A DNA stretch of 6,557 bases from Tannerella sp. (GTDB lineage Bacteria; Bacteroidota; Bacteroidia; Bacteroidales; Tannerellaceae), in assembly GCA_031279875.1 (NCBI GenBank), contig JAITHS010000290.1, forward strand, positions 1-6,557, read 5' to 3'. The notes beneath the pieces are model-generated. The model searched no databases and was not told the origin of the DNA. It saw only the letters and a list, made by a program, of their open reading frames with translations. The position numbers and the translations under genes are program-made. Shown piece after piece: positions 1 to 5,624 of this stretch. The first letter of the stretch is position 1. Every line of letters begins with the position of its first letter.

Positions 1-79
1 CAATTACGGTTGCCTCCAATAGCTTAATGCGTCTCAAAGGCAAAGGCTTGTTTGTGTTTTTTTTGCTTTTCGTTTTCAT
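1..79 (-). CDS. 5' end of an unidentified divergent gene (partial)
   Basis: An ATG at 79-77 opens a frame of 26 codons that stays open to the left edge of the window. The visible peptide begins MKTKSKKNTNKPLPLRRIKL, a strongly basic start without a signal peptide or membrane segment. It is supported mainly by its promoter: a TAATTTTG box at 118-111 on the same strand, with ATTG 20 nt further upstream, fits the Bacteroidota promoter pattern. The box-to-ATG distance is 31 nt, and the leader has no Shine-Dalgarno sequence, as for the other genes here. A lysine/arginine-rich N-terminus is common in RNA- or DNA-binding proteins (some Bacteroidales rRNA methyltransferases begin this way), but 26 residues cannot identify a family. 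It could be a chance open frame; the promoter makes a real gene somewhat more likely than not. Confidence 0.45.
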   Translation of the reverse strand, partial: MKTKSKKNTNKPLPLRRIKLLEATVI

Positions 80-110
80 ACGGACTTCGGGTTTATCTGA
101 AAAATCGCTG

Positions 111-142
111 CAAAATTATATAAAAATCACGGAATTTACAAT
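111..142 (-). promoter_or_regulatory. Predicted Bacteroidota-type promoter of the left-edge gene
   Basis: On the minus strand, TAATTTTG (118-111) matches the TAnnTTTG -7 consensus. ATTG (142-139) lies 20 nt upstream and matches three of four bases of the TTTG -33 element. The expected transcript would start about 5-8 nt after the box, giving a leader of roughly 25 nt before the ATG at 79. The element is seen in the sequence; its activity is inferred. Confidence 0.5.
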
Positions 143-166
143 TATGAATTTTTTTTCATACTTTTG
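135..166 (+). promoter_or_regulatory. Predicted Bacteroidota-type promoter of the GH13 gene
   Basis: TACTTTTG (159-166) matches the TAnnTTTG -7 consensus exactly, and TTTA (135-138) lies 20 nt upstream as a three-of-four match to the -33 element. The box ends only 4 nt before the ATG at 171, so the transcript should begin at or next to the start codon. This also argues against the in-frame upstream ATGs at 27 and 144, which lie ahead of or within the promoter. Confidence 0.6.
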
Positions 167-170
167 TGCC

Positions 171-1883
171 ATGAAAAAAGGTAAAGTTATCATTTATCAG
201 ACTGTTCCGAGACTGTTCGGCAACATGAACGACAATCCGACGCCACACGGATCGATTGATATTAACGGATGCGGAAAATTCGCTTCTTATAGTGTTAAAG
301 CCCTTGATTCCATTAGGGATTTGGGGGTTACTCACGTATGGTTTACAGGCGTTCCGGCGCATACTACACGCACCGACTATTCGCGTTTCGGCATCCCCAA
401 AGACCATAACGCCATAGTGAAAGGCAAAGCTGGCTCGCCGTTTGCGATACGCGATTATTACGATGTTGACCCTGACCTTGCGGAAAATATTAACGAAAGG
501 ATGAATGAATTTGAGGCATTAGTGAAACGTACTCATGATGCGGGATTGAAGGTTATTATCGACTTTGTGCCTAATCATGTGGCGCGCGATTACTGTTCGA
601 GGATGAAGCCGTTTTTTCTTGAAGATCTCGGTCAAAATGACGACAGGACAAAAGCATTCCTGCCGACAAACAATTTCTACTATCTGCCCGGTCAGAACCT
701 CGAACTGCATTTCGGCGCCAAACAGGAAGACTTTGAATACAGCGAATTTCCTGCCCGCGTTACAGGTAACGACTGTTTTTCAGCCTCTCCGAGTAAAAAC
801 GATTGGTATGAAACCGTCAAACTCAACTACGGCGTCGATTATCTTAACGGTTGCAAGAAACATTTTTCTCCCGTTCCCGACACGTGGAACAAGATGCTTG
901 ACATACTGCTTTTCTGGATCGGAAAAGATGTTGACGGCTTTCGTTGCGACATGGCGGAGATGGTGCCGGTAGATTTCTGGCAGTGGGTTATTCCGCGCAT
1001 TAAAAGCCGTAAAAATGTGTGTTTTATAGCCGAAGTTTACAATCCTGCTCTATATCGCGACTATATCGGAACAGGCAAATTCGATTATCTCTACGACAAG
1101 GTCGGAATGTATGATACTATGCGCAGTATTGTGTGCCGACAAGCCTCTACAATCAATATCTGCTCTTGCAGGGAAGCGATAGAAGACTTTCGCGAAAACA
1201 TGCTTTTCTTCCTCGAAAACCATGACGAACAGCGCATTGCGTCGGATTTTTTTGCTGCTAATGCCTTTGCCGGAATACCGGCTTTCGCTTTCATGGCGCT
1301 CTTAAATGTCAATCCGATAATGATTTACAACGGGCAGGAACTCGGCGAACGGGGTATGGACGAGGAAGGATTCAGCGGGCGCGACGGAAGGACTACGATT
1401 TTTGATTATTGGTCGATGCCGTCAATACGTCGCTGGGCTAATAACGGCGCTTTCGACGGCGGGCAATCGACGGCAGAAGAACTGACAATCAGAAATTTAT
1501 ACAAACGCATCCTCAACATCGCACGCGACGAAAAAGCCATCTCGCAAGGACTGTTCTACGGTGTGGGATACTGCAATCACAACAATCCGTATTATCCCGT
1601 CGATAAAATGGCGGTGGGACTGCGAAAATTTGAAGACGAGTTGATAATCATAATTGCCAATTTCGACGTCTTATCACACTCCGTTCGCGTTAATATCCCT
1701 GCCGACGCCTTTAAAGTGATGAATATACCCGACAACAAGGCCGCCGTGATGACAAACATGTTTACGGGAGAAGAAAGTATTGTTGCGCTAACGCCCGTAT
1801 GCCCGTTTGAGGCGACGGTAGATGCGCAAAGTGTGAAGATTTACAAAATTTCATTGACAGGCATCTCCGAGTATCTTTCGTAA
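171..1883 (+). CDS. GH13 alpha-amylase family protein, cytoplasmic
   Basis: A 570-residue glycoside hydrolase family 13 protein, expected to cleave or rearrange alpha-glucosidic bonds in starch- or glycogen-derived glucans. All four conserved GH13 regions are intact: DFVPNH (residues 131-136), GFRCDMAE (256-263, nucleophile Asp260), FIAEVY (285-290, acid/base Glu288) and ENHD (349-352, transition-state Asp352). The (beta/alpha)8 barrel runs to about residue 440, followed by a beta-rich C-terminal domain. The start at 171 (MKKGKVIIYQ) fits Bacteroidales homologues, which begin close to the first barrel strand. An in-frame extension to 27 adds a hydrophobic stretch resembling a signal peptide, but it spans the promoter and is probably untranslated; the enzyme is therefore predicted to be cytoplasmic. 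The last ten codons (SLTGISEYLS) lie in DNA shared with the convergent cinA gene. Exact substrate (glucan, maltooligosaccharide or trehalose-related) cannot be read from sequence alone. Confidence 0.93.
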   Translation: MKKGKVIIYQTVPRLFGNMNDNPTPHGSIDINGCGKFASYSVKALDSIRDLGVTHVWFTGVPAHTTRTDYSRFGIPKDHNAIVKGKAGSPFAIRDYYDVDPDLAENINERMNEFEALVKRTHDAGLKVIIDFVPNHVARDYCSRMKPFFLEDLGQNDDRTKAFLPTNNFYYLPGQNLELHFGAKQEDFEYSEFPARVTGNDCFSASPSKNDWYETVKLNYGVDYLNGCKKHFSPVPDTWNKMLDILLFWIGKDVDGFRCDMAEMVPVDFWQWVIPRIKSRKNVCFIAEVYNPALYRDYIGTGKFDYLYDKVGMYDTMRSIVCRQASTINICSCREAIEDFRENMLFFLENHDEQRIASDFFAANAFAGIPAFAFMALLNVNPIMIYNGQELGERGMDEEGFSGRDGRTTIFDYWSMPSIRRWANNGAFDGGQSTAEELTIRNLYKRILNIARDEKAISQGLFYGVGYCNHNNPYYPVDKMAVGLRKFEDELIIIIANFDVLSHSVRVNIPADAFKVMNIPDNKAAVMTNMFTGEESIVALTPVCPFEATVDAQSVKIYKISLTGISEYLS

Positions 1884-2612
1884 CTGTTCGGATGCAGCGA
1901 TTAAGGCATCGTCGTTTGCCGTAACATCTTTATTATAAGCAGATAATCTTAACCGTATAAGTCCGGCATCGGGAAGATATGCAAGGCGTATGAACGAAGG
2001 CAAATTGTCTTCAAAATCAGTCAGTTTGATAGCAAGTTCGGATTCGGAATAGCCTGTAACCGTAAATGTTTGGTGGCTGATATTCATGTCGTTACCGAAT
2101 GTTTTAATGAGACGCGGCATTACTTCGTTTTCCATCAGCCATGTCATTTCGGCCGGTACTCCGGGCATCGAAACCAATACTTTGCCGTCTCTTTCAAACC
2201 ATGAACACGGCGCAGTACCGGCACGGTTCGTTATAATTGTCGCCGTTTCGGGAACCATAGCCTGAAGACGTGTCAGTTCATTCATTACACGACCTTTACG
2301 ACTGAAAATGCTTTTGATATTGTCATATACTTGATCCGAAAACTTGAGGGCGCAACCGAAATATTGACATAAAGTTTTAAGCGTAATATCATCGCGTGTA
2401 GGTCCGAGACCGCCCGTGAGCAAAACAATCCGTACCCGCCGCATAGCCGCATCAACGGCGTCAGTAATATCGTTTGCAACGTCGCCTACAACAGTTCGCC
2501 TCACAACACGAAAACCATGTTTATTTAATATCTTACCCATCCATGCCGAATTAGTATCTACTACCTGACCGATAAGCAGTTCGTCGCCGATTGTGATTAT
2601 TTCTACGTCCAT
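1851..2612 (-). CDS. cinA: CinA-like protein (COG1058 domain only), lacks C-terminal amidase domain
   Basis: A 253-residue protein matching the N-terminal part of CinA. It has a MoaB/MogA-like molybdopterin-binding-type fold with GDELLIGQ (residues 9-16), TGGLGPTRDD (66-75) and MPGVPAEM (149-156), then a KH-like segment around 175-250 (including LAYLPDAGLIRLRL). In characterised CinA proteins the COG1058 region carries ADP-ribose pyrophosphatase-type activity, and a C-terminal PncC domain of about 160 residues deamidates NMN. Full-length CinA is about 410-420 residues. Here the frame stops right after the KH segment (RKILGDACQ), so the PncC domain and its ESCTGG motif are absent, and there is no room for them because the GH13 gene occupies the downstream DNA. 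The start codon overlaps the stop of the upstream phosphatase gene in TAATG, so translation is probably coupled. Pyrophosphatase function may survive; NMN deamidation by this protein should not. The symbol refers to the family, not to a full-length orthologue. Confidence 0.9.
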   Translation of the reverse strand: MDVEIITIGDELLIGQVVDTNSAWMGKILNKHGFRVVRRTVVGDVANDITDAVDAAMRRVRIVLLTGGLGPTRDDITLKTLCQYFGCALKFSDQVYDNIKSIFSRKGRVMNELTRLQAMVPETATIITNRAGTAPCSWFERDGKVLVSMPGVPAEMTWLMENEVMPRLIKTFGNDMNISHQTFTVTGYSESELAIKLTDFEDNLPSFIRLAYLPDAGLIRLRLSAYNKDVTANDDALIAASEQLRKILGDACQ

Positions 2613-3769
2613 TATTTTTCAATAATTTTTCCTTCCGTGCGTTTTCCTTCGAGATCGAAGATGTCGAGTGTCAATTTCCCGTTTTCGACAATGCCGCTTA
2701 ATACGGAGTTGTTGGAATTTATTAAAACCGGAAATTTAATGTTGTCGGTAGGCGCACGATTGATAGTGCGGTGCAGGTGTCCGCAAAGCATCACGTCAAC
2801 GTCGGCGTCGTTGAGGATGGGAACAAATTTGTCAAGAATTTCGGCTTCTCCGTGCCAGTCGCGGGCAGGCGGCATGTGGCAGATAACAATTTTAAACTGC
2901 GCTTCGGTAAAGCGTTTGTCTTTGACGGCCGTGCGTAGCCATTCGGCTTCGAGTGTGCGATAGTAGTCGTAGTCGGTAATGCCGCTGTATTCGATGTCGC
3001 TGTCGGGCTTGTCTTCGCCGCAGTCAAGGACTAAAAAACATACCGGCCCGTGACGCACGATGAAATAAAGTTCGGGATTAAGAGGTGAAAAATATCTCTG
3101 AAACGAGGTTGCAAAAACTCCTCTTGTTTCGTGGTTGCCGCGACAGTAATACATCGGTATCTTTTGTGCAAAAGCCTTAACGCCCGCATCCATAAAGCCA
3201 TTAAATACGTCGTCTTCGTTAGTAAACGACGATACCATATCGCCGTTGAAGAACACCAAATCCTGTTTCATCGGGTCAACTATTTTAAACATTTGCACCA
3301 TAACATCACTCCGCCCGTGAATGTCGTTTACCATGCAGAATTTAAGCGTTGTTGCGTCGGCGTTGAGTGTTGTAAAGGTATTTGGAGTATATGCTGTCGT
3401 TGAAGCAATTCTGCCGTAAGTGATAAAATGCCCTTGTCGAGACGTTACTTCTTGCGAGAAGATACGGTAGCGATAGCGTGTATTGGGCTTTAAACCACGC
3501 AGTTTGACGGCATGAACAGTGTCTTCCGATTTGACGCCGTTTTCGGATGAAAAAATTTTCGGTCGTTCGATTAGATAAAAATGAGTGCCGTCGTCGGGCG
3601 CTATTTCGACCCACGATATAGCGTTGACGTTAGTAGTCCATACTACGGTAGCCTCGTTGGTGTCAACGTTTTGCAGGTATGGTCCATGAGTAATACTGAT
3701 GCGCTCCTGCGCCGAAATATTGTTGCTCGCTATGAGCAGGATAATAAGTAGAACGTAATACTTTTTCAT
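2612..3769 (-). CDS. Secreted metallophosphoesterase with N-terminal FN3-like domain (purple acid phosphatase-like)
   Basis: A 385-residue exported phosphohydrolase. Residues 1-20 form a typical signal peptide (MKKYYVLLIILLIASNNISA, cleavage probably before Gln21); no lipobox cysteine follows, so a soluble periplasmic or secreted protein is likely. Residues about 25-135 resemble the purple acid phosphatase/fibronectin III-like domain (GPYLQNVDTNEATVVW, LKPNTRYRYRI). The calcineurin-like catalytic domain follows with every metal-site motif: NDIHG (D149, H151), NGDMVS (D177), RGNHETR (N212, H213), CHMPP (H298) and GHLHR (H331, H333). These bind a two-metal centre that hydrolyses phosphate mono- or diesters; the substrate is not predictable. 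It is the first gene of an operon with cinA, transcribed from the promoter at 3793-3826. Its TAA stop overlaps the cinA ATG by one base. The leader is A-rich without a Shine-Dalgarno sequence. Confidence 0.93.
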   Translation of the reverse strand: MKKYYVLLIILLIASNNISAQERISITHGPYLQNVDTNEATVVWTTNVNAISWVEIAPDDGTHFYLIERPKIFSSENGVKSEDTVHAVKLRGLKPNTRYRYRIFSQEVTSRQGHFITYGRIASTTAYTPNTFTTLNADATTLKFCMVNDIHGRSDVMVQMFKIVDPMKQDLVFFNGDMVSSFTNEDDVFNGFMDAGVKAFAQKIPMYYCRGNHETRGVFATSFQRYFSPLNPELYFIVRHGPVCFLVLDCGEDKPDSDIEYSGITDYDYYRTLEAEWLRTAVKDKRFTEAQFKIVICHMPPARDWHGEAEILDKFVPILNDADVDVMLCGHLHRTINRAPTDNIKFPVLINSNNSVLSGIVENGKLTLDIFDLEGKRTEGKIIEK

Positions 3770-3792
3770 GTTTTTATTATTAATTCGAGCGA

Positions 3793-3826
3793 CAAAGATA
3801 GTGATAAAAATTAAAAATTAAGAATT
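3793..3826 (-). promoter_or_regulatory. Predicted promoter of the phosphatase-cinA operon
   Basis: On the minus strand, TATCTTTG (3800-3793) is an exact TAnnTTTG -7 box ending 23 nt before the ATG at 3769. No clear -33 TTTG is present; instead an 18-nt A/T element, AATTCTTAATTTTTAATT (3826-3809), begins 26 nt upstream of the box and covers the -33 area. A related element sits at the identical distance from the divergent promoter at 3921. Confidence 0.65.
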
Positions 3827-3894
3827 TTTTTCAGGCCTTCATACACCGAATAAGACGCCGAAATTTAAATAAAACAACATCGGGATAATTTCGT

Positions 3895-3928
3895 AATTTT
3901 TAATTCTTAATTATTTTCCCTACTTTTG
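3895..3928 (+). promoter_or_regulatory. Predicted promoter of the DUF4494-yggS-HD operon
   Basis: TACTTTTG (3921-3928) is an exact TAnnTTTG -7 box ending 23 nt before the ATG at 3952. The A/T element AATTTTTAATTCTTAATT (3895-3912) begins 26 nt upstream of the box, and TTTT at 3897-3900 stands in for the usual TTTG -33 element. The leader (3929-3951) is A-rich with no Shine-Dalgarno sequence. Confidence 0.65.
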
Positions 3929-3951
3929 CGGCTTAAAAAACTATAAAAGAA

Positions 3952-4419
3952 ATGGAAAATTGGTTTGAATGTAAGATTACTTACGACAAAGACGAGTCTG
4001 CCGGCACCCAGCCCGACACTAATGCAAAAGGACTTAATAAGGCTCCGAAAATAACGGAAAATTATCTTGTGAACGAGATTAACTATGCCTCTGCCGAACG
4101 CAGAATAGTAAACGAAGAGGCTAACAAGAAAGAAAAACAAATAAACTTTCTTGTCAAAAACATCAAAAGAGTCAATTATTACGAGATGATTCTCGACGAA
4201 CCGGGCGACAGGTACTATAAAGCAAAGATTTTAACATCCATGGTCGAGAAAAAAGGCGCCGTTACAATACTCGTCCACGCATACAATATCGGAGAAACGG
4301 TGAATATAATCGAAAAACAATTCTCCGATGTAGTAATCATATCCGTTGCCGATGCGTTGATTTTGGATGTATATCCTTATGACCCGTCGGTAATAGTCGG
4401 TCGGAGACCTAATGATTAG
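3952..4419 (+). CDS. DUF4494 family protein, function unknown
   Basis: A 155-residue soluble protein that I recognise as DUF4494, a family known to me essentially from Bacteroidota and without an assigned function. Family-like features are the N-terminal NWFECKITYDK (residues 3-13), the central YLVNEINYASAERRIVNE (38-55), FLVKNIKRVNYYEM (66-79), DRYYKAKI (86-93) and the C-terminal IISVADALILDVYPY (129-143). Residues 14-36 are a polar, low-complexity insert (rich in Asn, Thr, Lys, Gly) between the first strand and YLV. No signal peptide, membrane segment or catalytic motif is apparent. It is the first gene of an operon with the PLP-binding YggS protein and an HD hydrolase. Its TAG stop overlaps the most upstream possible yggS ATG (4412) by 8 nt, or lies 4 nt before the preferred one (4424). 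Co-transcription suggests, but does not prove, a link to PLP or small-molecule homeostasis. Confidence 0.85.
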   Translation: MENWFECKITYDKDESAGTQPDTNAKGLNKAPKITENYLVNEINYASAERRIVNEEANKKEKQINFLVKNIKRVNYYEMILDEPGDRYYKAKILTSMVEKKGAVTILVHAYNIGETVNIIEKQFSDVVIISVADALILDVYPYDPSVIVGRRPND

Positions 4420-4423
4420 CGCT

Positions 4424-5089
4424 ATGTCCGGTATTGGAGAAAGATTGAAAGCAATCTATGCCGACTTGCCGACACATGTCGGTCTTGTTGCCGTATCAAA
4501 ATTTCATCCGGCGGAAGATATTCTTGAAGCATATAACGCCGGTCAGAGGATATTCGGCGAAAGTCGCGTGCAGGAACTCGTAGCAAAACGTCCTCTCTTG
4601 CCCGACGATATCGAATGGCATTTCATCGGCACGCTGCAAACAAACAAAGTGAAACAAATCGCGCCCTTTATCACCACAATCCAAAGCGCCGACAGCCTGC
4701 GACTTATCGAAGAAATAAACCGTCAAGCAAGTATTAATCAACGTATTATCAACATACTGATAGAAGTGCATATCGCAAAAGAACAAAGCAAACACGGATT
4801 TGGAACCGACGAATGCGAGACGCTGTTTAAAGACGGCATGTTTTTAAGATATTCAAACCTGCGCGTATGCGGATTGATGGGGATGGCAACTTTTACCGAC
4901 AACGAAGCGCAAATAAATCATGAATTTTCAACTATCAGCAAATTATTTCAAACAATCCGTGCCTCGCGTTATGTTGATCCGACGGTTTTCAATCAACTCT
5001 CAACAGGGATGAGCGACGATTATCACATCGCTATCGCACATGGTAGCACTATGGTAAGGATTGGAACAAAGATTTTCGGCAACAGATAA
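4424..5089 (+). CDS. yggS: YggS/PROSC family pyridoxal phosphate homeostasis protein
   Basis: A 221-residue alanine-racemase-fold (type III) PLP-binding protein of the YggS/PLPBP family. Members bind PLP without known catalysis and keep free PLP and amino/keto acid pools in balance in the cytoplasm. The PLP Schiff-base lysine is Lys26 in LVAVSKFHP. Other family signatures are FGESRVQE (44-51), EWHFIGTLQTNK (64-75), CGLMGMATFTDN (149-160), LSTGMSDDY (192-200) and GSTMVRIGTKIFG (207-219), the last two at the phosphate-binding side. The length matches the family. I prefer the start at 4424 (MSGIGERLK) because homologues begin there; an in-frame ATG at 4412 would add four residues and overlap the DUF4494 stop by 8 nt. 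The stop is followed after one base by the HD-protein start, so all three genes are probably one transcript. Confidence 0.94.
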   Translation: MSGIGERLKAIYADLPTHVGLVAVSKFHPAEDILEAYNAGQRIFGESRVQELVAKRPLLPDDIEWHFIGTLQTNKVKQIAPFITTIQSADSLRLIEEINRQASINQRIINILIEVHIAKEQSKHGFGTDECETLFKDGMFLRYSNLRVCGLMGMATFTDNEAQINHEFSTISKLFQTIRASRYVDPTVFNQLSTGMSDDYHIAIAHGSTMVRIGTKIFGNR

Positions 5090-5090
5090 A

Positions 5091-5624
5091 ATGTATAACA
5101 AAATTATAGAAAAATATTACGACAAATCGTCCGACGCTTACCGGATATTGATCAACCACAGCCGCAGTGTGGCTGATAAGGCGCTTGCTATTGCCGAACG
5201 CAACTCTGCGATGAAGTTAGATCTGCAATTTATCGAACAAGCGGCCATGCTGCACGACATCGGAATGATATTCTGCTACGCACCCGCAATAGACTGTTAC
5301 GGAACGTATCCTTACATCTGTCACGGCTATCTGGGAGCAGAATTAGTGCGTAAAGAAGGTTACGAAAAACATGCCCTTGTATGCGAACGCCACACAGGAA
5401 CGGGTATCTCGCTTACCGACATCATCAATCGTAACTTGCCGCTACCGCACCGCGACTTCATGCCACTATCCGCCGAAGAACAGTTGATATGCTTTGCCGA
5501 CAAGTTTTACAGCAAAACAAGCCTCAATAAAGAAAAAAGTATCGACAAAGTAGAAGCGTCGCTCGGCAAATGGGGCGCCGACGACCTTAATCGCTTTCAA
5601 CAGTGGTTGATGTTGTTTACTTGA
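5091..5624 (+). CDS. HD-domain (HDIG-type) phosphohydrolase
   Basis: A 177-residue HD-superfamily protein, likely a metal-dependent phosphohydrolase in the cytoplasm. Metal-site residues appear in order: His23 (NHSRSVADKA), His55-Asp56 in MLHDIG, then His78 (ICHGYLGAEL), His101 (CERHTG) and Asp137 (ICFADKFYSK). This resembles the short single-domain HDIG proteins next to yggS in Bacteroidales; the substrate is unknown, with nucleotides or other phosphoesters possible. The start at 5091 is chosen because homologues begin close to IIEKYY and because it lies one base after the yggS stop (TAAAATG); an in-frame start at 5061 would sit inside yggS. The 3' end overlaps the convergent dapA gene by 8 bp. 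With no intergenic space, expression should follow that of yggS. Confidence 0.88.
   Translation: MYNKIIEKYYDKSSDAYRILINHSRSVADKALAIAERNSAMKLDLQFIEQAAMLHDIGMIFCYAPAIDCYGTYPYICHGYLGAELVRKEGYEKHALVCERHTGTGISLTDIINRNLPLPHRDFMPLSAEEQLICFADKFYSKTSLNKEKSIDKVEASLGKWGADDLNRFQQWLMLFT

Larger units (their letters stand above)
3770..3951. other. Divergent intergenic regulatory region, 182 bp
   Basis: This A/T-rich gap separates the start codons of the phosphatase gene and the DUF4494 gene. It contains two outward-facing promoters (-7 boxes at 3793-3800 and 3921-3928), each preceded by a similar 18-nt A/T element (3809-3826 and 3895-3912). The 68 bp between the elements (3827-3894) shows no open frame, tRNA or strong hairpin that I can identify. 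Confidence 0.7.

Noticed and set aside
27..170. An N-terminal extension of the amylase from the ATG at 27, with a hydrophobic stretch that resembles a signal peptide
   Set aside because: The stretch comes from poly-T DNA upstream of and through the predicted promoter, and homologues begin at the equivalent of 171. The extension would place the translation start more than 100 nt ahead of the likely transcript start.
1000..1850. A possible frameshifted remnant of the cinA C-terminal domain on the minus strand
   Set aside because: This DNA encodes intact, family-conserved GH13 sequence on the plus strand, and I see no minus-strand frame with an ESCTGG-like motif.
2637..3403. Plus-strand open frames opposite the phosphatase gene
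   Set aside because: They are antisense to a complete, motif-bearing phosphatase gene, have no promoter box or recognisable domain, and look like coding-strand shadows.
3806..3915. A/T inverted arms between the divergent promoters as a cruciform, terminator or insertion-sequence end
   Set aside because: The arms are only partly complementary, about 68 bp apart, lack a G/C-rich stem and flank no transposase. They fit better as promoter-associated elements.
5061..5090. A longer start for the HD protein inside yggS
   Set aside because: The extra residues come from the highly conserved C-terminal yggS DNA in another frame. The ATG at 5091, one base after the yggS stop, matches the family start.
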